Shown: piece by piece, positions 17,300-25,259 of the stretch
Numbering within the stretch: the stretch's first letter is position 1
How the letters are laid out: each line of letters starts with the position of its first letter
Assembly: GCA_039516895.1 (NCBI GenBank)
Contig: CP154437.1
Coordinates: 806,001 to 870,000, forward strand
Reading direction: 5' to 3'
DNA: 64,000 nucleotides
Origin: Campylobacter coli
GTDB lineage: Bacteria; Campylobacterota; Campylobacteria; Campylobacterales; Campylobacteraceae
Made by a program: the position numbers and the translations under genes
Notes under the pieces: generated by a model
Database searches by the model: none
The model's input: the letters and a program-made list of their open reading frames with translations, nothing else
What the model was told of the DNA's origin: nothing

Positions 17300-18547
17300 A
17301 TGCAAAAAAAATACAAAAATATAATTTATGCCTCTTTAGGCGGAATTTTAGAATTTTATGATTTTGTGCTTTTTGCCTTTTTTTTGGATATTTTTGCTAA
17401 AGTTTTCTTTCCTCAAAATGATACTTTTTGGATGCAAATAAATGCTTATATAGCCTTTGGTGCTGCTTATTTGGCGCGTCCTTTTGGATCTATTGTTATG
17501 GCGCATTTTGGTGATAGATATGGGCGTAAAAATATTTTTTATATATCTATGCTTTTTATGGTTTTGCCTAGTTTTGCTTTGGCATTTTTACCAAGCTATG
17601 AGAGTATAGGTATACTTGCTACATTGATTTTATTTTTAATTCGTATTTTACAAGGCTTAGCCGTAGGGACAGAAGTAAGCGGAGCTTGGGTGTATGTAAG
17701 TGAATTTGTTAGAGGGCGTCAAATTCCTTTAGCTTTGGGTTTTATTTCAGCAACTTTGACTGTGGGTTTATTGCTAGGAAATCTTGCCACTTTAGGAATA
17801 AGATCTTATTTTAGCGTACAAGAGGTTGAGGAATATGCTTGGAGAATTCCTTTTATCATAGGAGGATTTTTTGGATTTTTTGCTTTATTTTTGAGAACAA
17901 AACTCAGTGAAACTCCTGAATTTGAAAGAATAAAAAAAGAAAATAAGCTTTTAAATTTTCCTTTAAAAGATGCACTTAAAACCTATAAAACAAGTATGTT
18001 AGTATGCTTTTTAATGACCGTTGTTTTAACCAGTGGTGTAGCGACTTTAATGATACTTCCAAAATATTTTGAAGAGCTATTATCGATAAATAAAACTTCA
18101 GCTTTATGGATACAAAATTTTGCTATTTTGGCTGTTATTTTAGGAGCGCTGATTCAAGGAATTTTGGCTAGCAAATGGGGAAGTTATAGAATTTGTTCTA
18201 TTTTTAGTATAGCCTTTATGTTTTTTGGCATGCTTTTTAGTTTTTATGATGCAAATTTCTTATTTTATTTTTTACTTGCTTGTTTTGCTCAAGGTATTAT
18301 TACTTTTGCTCCTGTTTTTATGACTCAAATTTTTAAAAGCGAACTTAAATTCAGCGGACTTAGTTTTGCTTATAATATTTCTTATGCACTTTTAGGTTTT
18401 CTAACTCCTTTTATAGTCAATGCTTTTTATAAAGAATATATAGGTGTTTATCTTATAGTGGTAGGGTGCTGCTCCTTGTTTAGCGTATTTTTACTCAAGC
18501 GCATTTTTGCAAGGAGCGAAGCAAAAGAACTAAGCGTTGTCTTTTAA
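17300..18547 (+). CDS. cjaB: CjaB MFS transporter (metabolite:H+ symporter family)
   Basis: This 415-residue protein has twelve predicted membrane segments. MHS-type MFS signatures are visible: YASLGGILEFYDFVLFAF at the N-terminus and FGDRYGRKNIFYISM between helices 2 and 3. CjaB is a known C. jejuni antigenic membrane protein, likely a proton-coupled organic-acid or osmolyte carrier of the ProP/KgtP group. The substrate is unproven. Its end overlaps the convergent peptidase gene by 18 bases. Confidence 0.9.
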   Translation: MQKKYKNIIYASLGGILEFYDFVLFAFFLDIFAKVFFPQNDTFWMQINAYIAFGAAYLARPFGSIVMAHFGDRYGRKNIFYISMLFMVLPSFALAFLPSYESIGILATLILFLIRILQGLAVGTEVSGAWVYVSEFVRGRQIPLALGFISATLTVGLLLGNLATLGIRSYFSVQEVEEYAWRIPFIIGGFFGFFALFLRTKLSETPEFERIKKENKLLNFPLKDALKTYKTSMLVCFLMTVVLTSGVATLMILPKYFEELLSINKTSALWIQNFAILAVILGALIQGILASKWGSYRICSIFSIAFMFFGMLFSFYDANFLFYFLLACFAQGIITFAPVFMTQIFKSELKFSGLSFAYNISYALLGFLTPFIVNAFYKEYIGVYLIVVGCCSLFSVFLLKRIFARSEAKELSVVF

Positions 18548-19798
18548 CACTTCAAAAACAACTCTAGATATTTTTTCTACTGAAGCAATTTCACAGTGTT
18601 CATCGGTTGAGTGAGGATTGTGGATATTTGGTCCTATAGAAGCACATAAAAGTTCTTGTTTCTTTTCTATGATACCGCATTCTAATCCTGCATGGATAGT
18701 TGAAACCCTAGCATTGGGCGAAACTTTTTTAAGAGCTTTTAATACCTTATCACTAAGTGCGTTGGCTTTGCCTTCCCAAGGAGGATAAAAATTAAAACTT
18801 TTTACTTTATAATCAAAAGCTTTAAAAAATTCTAAGGTTTCAAATTCTATTTGTTTTAAACCATCTAATATATTAGATCTTGCAAAAAGTTCAAATTTGA
18901 TTTCTTGATTTTCCATTTTTAAAATGGCTAGATTGATACTAGTTTGCACTATATCTAAATTTTTATCATAAGCCCTAACTCCATGTGCAAAGGCATTGAT
19001 GGTATTTAAAAGTTTTTTGCTTTGATCGCAAATTTCAAATTCGCCTTCTTCTTTAAATTCACATTTTATCCACTCATTGCCTTTTACTTCATTTTTAAAA
19101 TGCACTAAAGCTTTTGCGTGTTTAGGTATAGAATTTATCCTTTCTCCACCTTCAAAAGAGATAATTTCTCCTTTGTTTTCTTTGATAAATTTAGCCATTT
19201 CTTTGATAGAGTTTTTTTCATTGTGTATGATATTAATCCCTGAATGTCCCCCTTGAAAATTTTGCGCTTGAAGTTTATAAATTTTACCCCTTGCCTTAAA
19301 AGTGTTAAAGTTTAACTTAGCTTCTATATCCACTCCACCTGCGCAACCTATCATGATTTCATCATCGCTTTCGTGATCTAAATTTAAAAGCATTTTGGAG
19401 CTTAAAGTGTGCTCGAGTGAATTTGCTCCCATTAATCCGACTTCTTCATCATTTGTAAAAAGACATTCCAGATTTTCAAATTCAGTCATAGCGCTCATCA
19501 TGATGGCTATTCCTATGCCATTATCTGCCCCAAGACTTGAATTTGTAGCTCTTAAAAATCCATTTTCTTCATATACTTCTACCTTTGGAGCTTCTCCCAT
19601 ACAAACCATATCATAATGACTTTGGAGACAAATTTTAGGATTTCCTTTGATAGCATGAATATTTCCTGCCTTATCTACACTGACTTTAAAACCTTTATCT
19701 TTAGCATAAGAGCTTAAAAATTCTTTCATTTGTCCTGTTTCATAACTGCAATGTGGAATCTTGCATAAATTTTTAAAATTTGCTATAACATTTTGCAT
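18530..19798 (-). CDS. M20 family Xaa-His (PepD-like) dipeptidase
   Basis: I choose ATG 19798, preceded by GGAG, giving 422 residues. The M20 metallopeptidase metal ligands are visible in LQSHYDMVCMG, GADNGIGIA and TNDEEVGLMGANS. The C-terminal GPNIHNPHSTDEHCEIASVEK matches PepD-type aminoacyl-histidine dipeptidases. It probably degrades dipeptides in the cytosol, feeding amino-acid catabolism. It is about 60 residues shorter than E. coli PepD. It converges with cjaB and diverges from the nuclease gene. Confidence 0.88.
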   Translation of the reverse strand: MQNVIANFKNLCKIPHCSYETGQMKEFLSSYAKDKGFKVSVDKAGNIHAIKGNPKICLQSHYDMVCMGEAPKVEVYEENGFLRATNSSLGADNGIGIAIMMSAMTEFENLECLFTNDEEVGLMGANSLEHTLSSKMLLNLDHESDDEIMIGCAGGVDIEAKLNFNTFKARGKIYKLQAQNFQGGHSGINIIHNEKNSIKEMAKFIKENKGEIISFEGGERINSIPKHAKALVHFKNEVKGNEWIKCEFKEEGEFEICDQSKKLLNTINAFAHGVRAYDKNLDIVQTSINLAILKMENQEIKFELFARSNILDGLKQIEFETLEFFKAFDYKVKSFNFYPPWEGKANALSDKVLKALKKVSPNARVSTIHAGLECGIIEKKQELLCASIGPNIHNPHSTDEHCEIASVEKISRVVFEVLKDNA

Positions 19799-19853
19799 TC
19801 CATCTCCTTTTTTTGTTAAAATTATGGCATATTTTTCAAAATTCAAGGAAACA

Positions 19854-20381
19854 ATGAGAATAAATTATAAGAAATTATTTAATTTAAGAAAAATTGCAAG
19901 CGATCCTAAAAAACTTTTAGCATTTTTGATTTTTGCTTTAATGATTGCTTTTGTGCAAAATTATATAGTACAAAATCCTAGTTTTAAAGCTCAAGTGATT
20001 AGGGTGATTGATGGTGATACTATTGAAGTTATTGTTAATAATAAAACTAGCAAGATACGATTTTTTGGCATAGATGCACCTGAATTGAAGCAAAATTTTG
20101 GCAAGCAATCAAAAGTGGCACTTGATAAAATTTTAAAAGACAAGGAAGTTTATATTTTTTCTAAAGACAAAGATAATTATGGTAGAATTGTTGCTATTGT
20201 AAAGCTTAATGATATAGATATCAATCAATTTTTAGTGAGCCAAGGATATGCTTGGGCGGATACATATTATACTAATGCTTATATTAAAGAGCAAGAAAAG
20301 GCTCAGAAAAATAAACTAGGTCTTTGGAAAGATGATAATCCAATAGAGCCTTATAAATGGCGCAAACAAAATAGATTTTAA
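19854..20381 (+). CDS. Membrane-anchored thermonuclease family (SNase-like) nuclease
   Basis: I choose ATG 19854, with CAAGGA just upstream, giving 175 residues. An N-terminal membrane segment (about residues 20-40) is followed by a staphylococcal-nuclease domain. The active-site pattern is RVIDGDTIEV, then IRFFGIDAPE, then GRIVAIV and SQGYAWA. The anchor suggests a periplasmic or surface-facing nuclease. In C. jejuni the homologue (Cj0979c) has been described as a secreted or cell-associated nuclease; I recall this only generally. A 57-residue lipoprotein gene follows nine bases on. Confidence 0.85.
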   Translation: MRINYKKLFNLRKIASDPKKLLAFLIFALMIAFVQNYIVQNPSFKAQVIRVIDGDTIEVIVNNKTSKIRFFGIDAPELKQNFGKQSKVALDKILKDKEVYIFSKDKDNYGRIVAIVKLNDIDINQFLVSQGYAWADTYYTNAYIKEQEKAQKNKLGLWKDDNPIEPYKWRKQNRF

Positions 20382-20390
20382 AGGCAGGTA

Positions 20391-20564
20391 ATGAGAAAAT
20401 ATATTTTAATGCTAGCTTTACTTTTTGGAATATCAGGATGCTTTGTAAATGAAAGAGGAATTTCAAATCGGTTTTATGATGATTGTCGTGAGTATTATGA
20501 TGCAAGCGGAACTTATCACAAAGAGTGCCCCAAAAATTGGGTAGATATTAAAATGACTCCTTGA
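20391..20564 (+). CDS. Small lipoprotein (57 residues)
   Basis: This short frame starts at ATG 20391 after AAAGGCAGG, nine bases behind the nuclease stop, and is likely in the same transcript. Residues 1-17 form a signal peptide ending in the lipobox ISGC (Cys17). The mature part is only about 40 residues and contains two more cysteines (YDDCREYYD and HKECPKNW) about 14 residues apart, which could form a disulfide. It corresponds in place to the small lipoprotein Cj0978c. It ends five bases before the stop of the convergent hotdog gene. Confidence 0.75.
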   Translation: MRKYILMLALLFGISGCFVNERGISNRFYDDCREYYDASGTYHKECPKNWVDIKMTP

Positions 20565-20568
20565 TGAT

Positions 20569-21144
20569 TTATTTGCGTAAGGATGCGGATAATGCCGACC
20601 CTATGGCTTCGGGATTTACCGTGCTCGCTGGAGAATCAGAATTTTCTGCTGCTTTGACTGTGTTAATAGGAGGTCGTTTGAGTTTAAATATATGCTCATC
20701 TGTGCTAACAACTTGTATAGTTGCTTCAAACATTTTAATCTCTTTTACATGCCCTACAACTTTTACATCTCGCTTTTTAGAAGTTTCATCAAATAAAGCA
20801 TGAGCTTCAAGTTCTAAAACATCGCCTAATTTAAGTGGAGCGTAAAAGAAACATTTTGAACCGATAACAACAGAGAATTCTTTATTGATCGAAGCTTGTG
20901 CGACATAGTTTGCAGCAGCAAAAATAAAAGCATCAAAAACTAAACCTTGTTCATCTACAACCATATCGCTTGTAGTGATAAGTATTGACTTTGCAAAATT
21001 TTTATCAAGCTCTATGATGGTTCCTGCTAAGGAGGTGTTGAGCTCCGGACAAGTTAAAAGTTCAGCTCTTACACGAGAAATATCCTCGGCGGATACATAT
21101 TCTTCAAGCTGTGCATATTCTTCAAAAGTATCTTTTTTTGCCAT
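20569..21144 (-). CDS. Cj0977-type hotdog-fold virulence protein, sigma-28 regulated
   Basis: This 191-residue cytosolic protein has a hotdog-fold core (about residues 60-160) after a helical N-terminus (FEEYAQLEEYVSAEDISRVR). In C. jejuni 81-176 the Cj0977 protein is a sigma-28-dependent, non-flagellar factor needed for invasion and virulence, and its crystal structure shows an acyl-CoA-binding-like hotdog fold; I recognise the family by sequence and place. The active-site residues of true thioesterases are not evident, so an enzymatic role is doubtful. A matching sigma-28 promoter lies upstream. Confidence 0.88.
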   Translation of the reverse strand: MAKKDTFEEYAQLEEYVSAEDISRVRAELLTCPELNTSLAGTIIELDKNFAKSILITTSDMVVDEQGLVFDAFIFAAANYVAQASINKEFSVVIGSKCFFYAPLKLGDVLELEAHALFDETSKKRDVKVVGHVKEIKMFEATIQVVSTDEHIFKLKRPPINTVKAAENSDSPASTVNPEAIGSALSASLRK

Positions 21145-21196
21145 TTTTGTGCCTTTGGTGTTTTATATTATCTACTTCAAAACATTTCTTGATACC

Positions 21197-21223
21197 ATAT
21201 CGGCTTAGTAAATAAAAAATTTA
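21197..21223 (-). promoter_or_regulatory. Sigma-28 (FliA) promoter of the Cj0977-type gene
   Basis: On the minus strand, TAAATTTT (21216-21223) is followed by exactly 11 bases and then GCCGATAT (21197-21204). The sigma-28 consensus is TAAAGTTT-N11-GCCGATAA, so only one base differs in each half. The transcript would begin near 21190, about 46 bases before the ATG at 21144. The -35 half touches the stop codon of cmoB. Confidence 0.88.
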
Positions 21224-22096
21224 TACCCTTATGCGAACATAGACTCTTTTGGGTGCTTCATAACCCTCAATGGTAAGGTTTTTATTGTTTGGATCTAAAA
21301 AATTTTCTAAAGAAAAAGAATCAATCCAATCTGTCTTTCTTTGCTCGTTTTCATCTGTTATTTTTGTAGCTAGAACTTCAAATTCCTTAAATCCTGCTCT
21401 TTCGCACCAATTTTTTAAAGCACTAATACTAGGAACAAAATAAATATTTGGAATTTTAGAATAGGTTTTATTAGGAACTAGAGCAATCTCTCTTGGATCT
21501 TCTATATACATAGTGTCTAAAAATACAGTTCCATTTTTATTTAAGCCTGCTTTTAAATCTTTTAGCATTTTTACGGGATCACTTCTGTGATAAATCACTC
21601 CAAGACAGAAAATCACATCAAATTTCAACTCATATTTTGGCAAATCCTCCACGCCTAAAAGCTCATACTTTATAGAAGTTTTAGCAAGAGCATTTATGAG
21701 TTCAAATTGTAAGCGATATTTGATCGAAGGATCAAAGCCTATGAGTTTTTTTGGATTAAATTCAAGCATTTTAAACATATAATAGCCGTTATTACAACCA
21801 ATATCAGCAACACATTTTTGAGAAATTTCTTTCATAAAGGGTTTTAGGATATTGAATTTAATAAAGCTTTGCCATTCTGTATCGATGAAAAGATCATCTA
21901 TTTTAAAAGGTCCTTTTCTCCATGGTTTTAATTCTTTTGCAAGTTCTAAAATTTCATTTTCTGCTTGAGAGTTTGTTTTTAGGATGATACTATCTTCTAA
22001 ATAAAGTTTAGAATTTAGTTCAATTTTTTTCAAATTTTCAATTTTGGAAAATAGGGGATGATTTAAGAATTGTTTTTCAAGTGGATTTTCTTGCAT
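21221..22096 (-). CDS. cmoB: tRNA U34 carboxymethyltransferase CmoB
   Basis: I choose ATG 22096, with AAGGA upstream, giving 291 residues; a longer frame reaches 22174 but lacks a ribosome site. The SAM-binding motif VADIGCNNGYYMFKML and the CmoB-specific segments LKPWRKGPFKIDDLFIDTEW and IYHRSDPVKMLKDL are clear. CmoB transfers carboxymethyl from carboxy-SAM to 5-hydroxyuridine at position 34 of certain tRNAs. The partner cmoA is not in this window. Confidence 0.94.
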   Translation of the reverse strand: MQENPLEKQFLNHPLFSKIENLKKIELNSKLYLEDSIILKTNSQAENEILELAKELKPWRKGPFKIDDLFIDTEWQSFIKFNILKPFMKEISQKCVADIGCNNGYYMFKMLEFNPKKLIGFDPSIKYRLQFELINALAKTSIKYELLGVEDLPKYELKFDVIFCLGVIYHRSDPVKMLKDLKAGLNKNGTVFLDTMYIEDPREIALVPNKTYSKIPNIYFVPSISALKNWCERAGFKEFEVLATKITDENEQRKTDWIDSFSLENFLDPNNKNLTIEGYEAPKRVYVRIRV

Positions 22097-22206
22097 GTTT
22101 TTCCTTGATAATCTAATTTTAAAATAATAACAAAAAGAATTTGATTGTAGGTTAAAATATGTAAAATTATACATACTCTAAAACATTTTTTTTATTATCT
22201 AAACTT

Positions 22207-22275
22207 CTATCCAAATAAAACTACGGTTTGATATCCTCTTTGTGATAAATCATCGATCGCATTCTTTGCTGCTAA
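22207..22275 (-). pseudogene. Gene fragment B (about 20 codons)
   Basis: A minus-strand frame, shifted by one relative to fragment A, reads AAKNAIDDLSQRGYQTVVLFG and then stops. This looks like the end of a folded domain. It may be the tail of the same broken gene. The parent is not recognised. Confidence 0.35.
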
Positions 22276-22333
22276 AAAAGTTTAAAGTCTTTTTATTGAA
22301 AATAATTCAAGAGTTGTTTATCCTTGCTTCTAC

Positions 22334-22423
22334 TTAAGTAGGATTTATACGGTTTCTAAATTTTATAGAGTAAAAATCAAGATTAGTTCTCAGTTCTTCT
22401 GCTGTATATTCAACTTCTTGCAT
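22334..22423 (-). pseudogene. Gene fragment A (29 codons)
   Basis: Minus-strand ATG 22423 opens a 29-residue piece (MQEVEYTAEELRTNLDFYS followed by IKFRNRINPT). The same frame stays open, without a start, up to about 22508. Codon and residue use look like a real protein rather than noise. It has no ribosome site and I cannot name the parent gene. Confidence 0.4.
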
Positions 22424-22514
22424 TTGTGTATTAAATCCTTTGATTTTAATTTCAAAGAAATTTAACAAAAAATTACAAAAAGCAATGAAAAGCTTTTGTT
22501 TTGAAAGTTAGCAA

Positions 22515-24290
22515 TTATTCTATTAGTAGCTTTCTTAATACACTATTTCGTGAATTTATATATTTTAAAACAATACTTTTTTTTATTTTATTTTCATCTA
22601 AATCCAAAAAATCCAAATAAGCTCGAAATAAATTATTGTTTAAATCATCATTAAAATTATGTTTTATATTCATATTTTTAGAAAAATGAATAAAAAATTT
22701 CTTACAAAAATCGTTATTTTCTTTAAATAGCTGTATTAATTCTTCTTTTTTAAAAAAATTATACTGTTTGATTGCTTCAGAATTAAAACTACTTTCTATA
22801 TTTTCATAGCTATTGATAAAAGTATTAATATTTTCATACTTATTTGTTTTGTGTTTTTCTTTAGTTTTTTCATAATAACGCTTCCATTTTTTATTCCCTA
22901 ATAATTTTAAAAGGTTCTTATCGGATTTATAATCATCGCGAAAATCAAATTCTAATTCTTCTACAACAAGAGCTTCCATATAATACTGATTAATTTTTTC
23001 TTCTATATCGCTTAATTTTTTCTTTGCAATTTGCGTATTTGCAATTTGTGCATAGATTGAAAGTAATTCTTGATAAAAACCATAAGAATAGTGTGTCATT
23101 CCATTTTTTGAATAAAAGTCTATTTTTAGGAGTGAATTTTCAATATCTTTTACAAATTCCTCATCGTTTAAATTACCTGCTAAATATTCCGTTTTGCAGT
23201 TTTGAAGTTTGTAATAAAGATCAATTTTTAAAGTTTGATAAAAATCGCGTCTTAGTTGGTATTTTTCTTCTTTGCTTAAATAAAACATATTTTTTAGGTA
23301 TTTTTCATAAAGATAGTAGTTTGAAGAAAAGTCGTTTTCTTCTATTTCAATAGAAAGATATTTTTTAATTTGAAATATTAATGAGATGTAACTTAATTTT
23401 AGAGCATCTGTAAATGTTTTTTTATTATCATACTTGCAAAACAATAAAAAACATTGCGTGTTAAAATAATCTATATGTTCTAATATATGATATAGCAACC
23501 TTAGATTGCCATTGCATTGTTCTTTATATCTTTCAAAAATAATATTTTCAATAATATTCTTTATGTCGTTTGTAGTTTTGGTATATTTGCTTATCTTCTC
23601 TTTTATAATTGCTTTTGCTACTTCATCATTATTTCTTATGGTTATTTCACAGTCAATAATTTTTTCTTTGTATATTTGATACCAGTTTTTATTATTTTGC
23701 TTAGCTTGCTCTTCCTTAGCTTTTGATTCATATGCCTGAAGTAAACTATTAAGATCTTGTTTGGTTTCTTTTTTCTTATTATCTATGGTTGAATTATTGT
23801 CTTGTTCTTTTAATTCATCTTCGTGAAAAATCATAACAACATTACATTCTTTGTCTTCCTTGAGTAAATTTACAAGTCCTAAAATTTCTTTTAAAGAAAG
23901 ATTATTAGATCTTCTTTCTATATTATCAAAACACACAATAATATTATTAAAGTCTTCTTTTTTTGCAAAAGAAAAAATAGTATCAGGTTCTATTTTTATA
24001 AACTCACAACTTGCTTTTTTTATAAGATTACTTGCAACATTAGAAGCTTTTTTTGTAAAAGAATTATAAGTTCCGTATAATTTAAAAACTATCTCTTCTA
24101 ATATTTGCTTATAACTTTCTTTACCAAAAAGATCTATATAGACAACTTTTTTATCAGCATTTATTTCAGAAAGTTTATTTTCAACTTGTTTCCATAAATA
24201 AGTTTTACCTATGCCCCAAGCACCATTTATAGCCAAACATTTTTTAGAATTGTTATTTAAAAGATTTGCAATATTGTCAATTTTATTCAC
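22515..24290 (-). CDS. KAP-like P-loop NTPase, possible defence or accessory protein
   Basis: This 591-residue protein starts at GTG 24290 behind AGGAG. Walker A is GAWGIGKT (residues 23-30) and Walker B is IIVCFDNIERR (Asp122), followed by a sensor-like stretch VVMIFHEDEL near residues 151-160. This spacing and the DNIER motif match KAP family P-loop NTPases. The membrane helices often inserted between the Walker motifs in KAP proteins are absent, so it is probably cytosolic. Residues 160-210 are a charged Lys/Gln/Asn-rich linker, and the remainder is a helical domain I do not recognise. KAP NTPases occur in mobile and anti-phage loci. It stands alone, flanked by gene debris and a tRNA-Leu, and is not part of the NCTC 11168 order I remember. 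Confidence 0.75.
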   Translation of the reverse strand: MNKIDNIANLLNNNSKKCLAINGAWGIGKTYLWKQVENKLSEINADKKVVYIDLFGKESYKQILEEIVFKLYGTYNSFTKKASNVASNLIKKASCEFIKIEPDTIFSFAKKEDFNNIIVCFDNIERRSNNLSLKEILGLVNLLKEDKECNVVMIFHEDELKEQDNNSTIDNKKKETKQDLNSLLQAYESKAKEEQAKQNNKNWYQIYKEKIIDCEITIRNNDEVAKAIIKEKISKYTKTTNDIKNIIENIIFERYKEQCNGNLRLLYHILEHIDYFNTQCFLLFCKYDNKKTFTDALKLSYISLIFQIKKYLSIEIEENDFSSNYYLYEKYLKNMFYLSKEEKYQLRRDFYQTLKIDLYYKLQNCKTEYLAGNLNDEEFVKDIENSLLKIDFYSKNGMTHYSYGFYQELLSIYAQIANTQIAKKKLSDIEEKINQYYMEALVVEELEFDFRDDYKSDKNLLKLLGNKKWKRYYEKTKEKHKTNKYENINTFINSYENIESSFNSEAIKQYNFFKKEELIQLFKENNDFCKKFFIHFSKNMNIKHNFNDDLNNNLFRAYLDFLDLDENKIKKSIVLKYINSRNSVLRKLLIE

Positions 24291-24542
24291 TATACACTCC
24301 TATAAAATATTTATGTAATTTAAGTTTTTAAAGCCATATGAGTTATGTATCCTTTAAAATATCCTTTTAATAACATTAAAATAGATTCTTTATATCAACT
24401 TTTTTCTAATTTTTTCGAGTAGAAATAAAAATTTAGGAAAATTTTTTAACATGAATTTTTTAATGGGGCGAACTTTAATTTCAGCTTTGCATAGTTCTAA
24501 ATTCTATTTTACATATTTGATAAGTTTAATTCATAGTATAAA
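24291..24542. other. AT-rich gap between the NTPase gene and tRNA-Leu
   Basis: This 252-bp gap presumably holds the NTPase promoter. I see no coding frame, no integrase remnant, and no second copy of the tRNA 3' end that would mark an attachment site. Confidence 0.5.
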
Positions 24543-24628
24543 TGGTGCGGTTAGCGAGATTTGAACTCGCACACGCGGAGCGCACCACCCCCTCAAGATG
24601 GCGTGTCTACCAATTCCACCATAACCGC
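24543..24628 (-). tRNA. tRNA-Leu (anticodon GAG)
   Basis: The minus strand folds as a class II tRNA of 86 bases including the encoded CCA. The acceptor stem GCGGTTA pairs with TAACCGC. The anticodon arm is CCATC-TTGAGGG-GGTGG with anticodon GAG. A long variable arm follows, and the T-arm is GCGAG-TTCAAAT-CTCGC. It reads CUU and CUC leucine codons. It lies downstream of atpE on the same strand; its 3' end faces the accessory NTPase gene. Confidence 0.96.
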
Positions 24629-24642
24629 AAAAAAGTAAAAAA

Positions 24643-24670
24643 CAAAAGCCCTATTAAATAGAGCTTTTTT
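24643..24670 (-). terminator. Terminator hairpin between atpE and tRNA-Leu
   Basis: AAAAGC (24644-24649) pairs with GCTTTT (24663-24668), and an inner CTATT/AATAG pairing extends the stem after one mismatch. T-runs follow on both strands. It begins six bases after the atpE stop. Confidence 0.6.
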
Positions 24671-24675
24671 ATAGA

Positions 24676-25014
24676 TTAAGCAAAAACTATAAAAGGATTT
24701 GCATAAAGTGCTATAAGAGCGATTACAAGAGCGTAAATAACTTGTGCTTCTATCATCGCTAATGCGATAAACATTGTTGTCATTAATTTTGGTCCAAGCC
24801 CTGGGTTTCTAGCTGTTCCTGCTATGGTAGCTGCTGCAGTATTACCCATACCGATAGCACCACCTAGTGCAGCAACACCAAGTCCTAAACCTGCCGCTAA
24901 AACAGAAAACGCTTTGATCCATACATTGATAGCTTCTTGTTCAACAGGTGCATTAGCTTCAGCCGCGAAAGCAGTTGCTGCAAGAGCTAAAAATAGAAAA
25001 AGGATTTTTTTCAT
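24676..25014 (-). CDS. atpE: ATP synthase F0 subunit c
   Basis: This 112-residue protein forms the proton-carrying rotor ring of ATP synthase. It has two transmembrane helices; the second carries the essential acid in MFIALAMIEAQVIYAL, and the loop ARNPGLGPKL is the family RNP loop. The N-terminal 18 residues look like a cleavable signal sequence ending AFAAEA, a known trait of epsilonproteobacterial subunit c, making it longer than the usual 75-80 residues. It is a single gene, away from other atp genes. Confidence 0.96.
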   Translation of the reverse strand: MKKILFLFLALAATAFAAEANAPVEQEAINVWIKAFSVLAAGLGLGVAALGGAIGMGNTAAATIAGTARNPGLGPKLMTTMFIALAMIEAQVIYALVIALIALYANPFIVFA

Positions 25015-25259
25015 TTTACAACCTTTCTTTAAAATTTGATTAGAGATTTTTAATGTTTTAATTTTAAACCAGTTCGGCTTGCGTATCCCTACTTAAGATT
25101 TAAAATCAAGTTGAAAATATATCAAAAAATATCTTTAATTTTATTGAAATTTACTAAATTTCACATTTTTAAAGTATTTTTATCACTTTCATTAAAGATT
25201 AAAACTTTTTTTGCTTTAATAATACTTTAAAATAATTTTTTAATACAAGGTTGTAAATT

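Larger units (their letters stand above)
22097..22514. other. 418-bp stretch with gene debris between cmoB and the NTPase gene
   Basis: There is no intact gene. On the minus strand two short protein-like pieces are visible in different frames: one at about 22334-22423, ending in TAA, and one at about 22207-22275, ending in TAG. Each is described separately. The rest is AT-rich with no hairpin or repeat I can support. Confidence 0.55.

Noticed and set aside
20561-20803. 80-codon plus-strand frame opposite the Cj0977-type gene
   Set aside because: It lies wholly within the opposite-strand hotdog gene, which has a clear promoter and family match.
24543-24628. Attachment-site duplication of the tRNA-Leu 3' end
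   Set aside because: I looked for a second copy of the T-arm and acceptor sequence on the NTPase side and found none, and there is no integrase gene.
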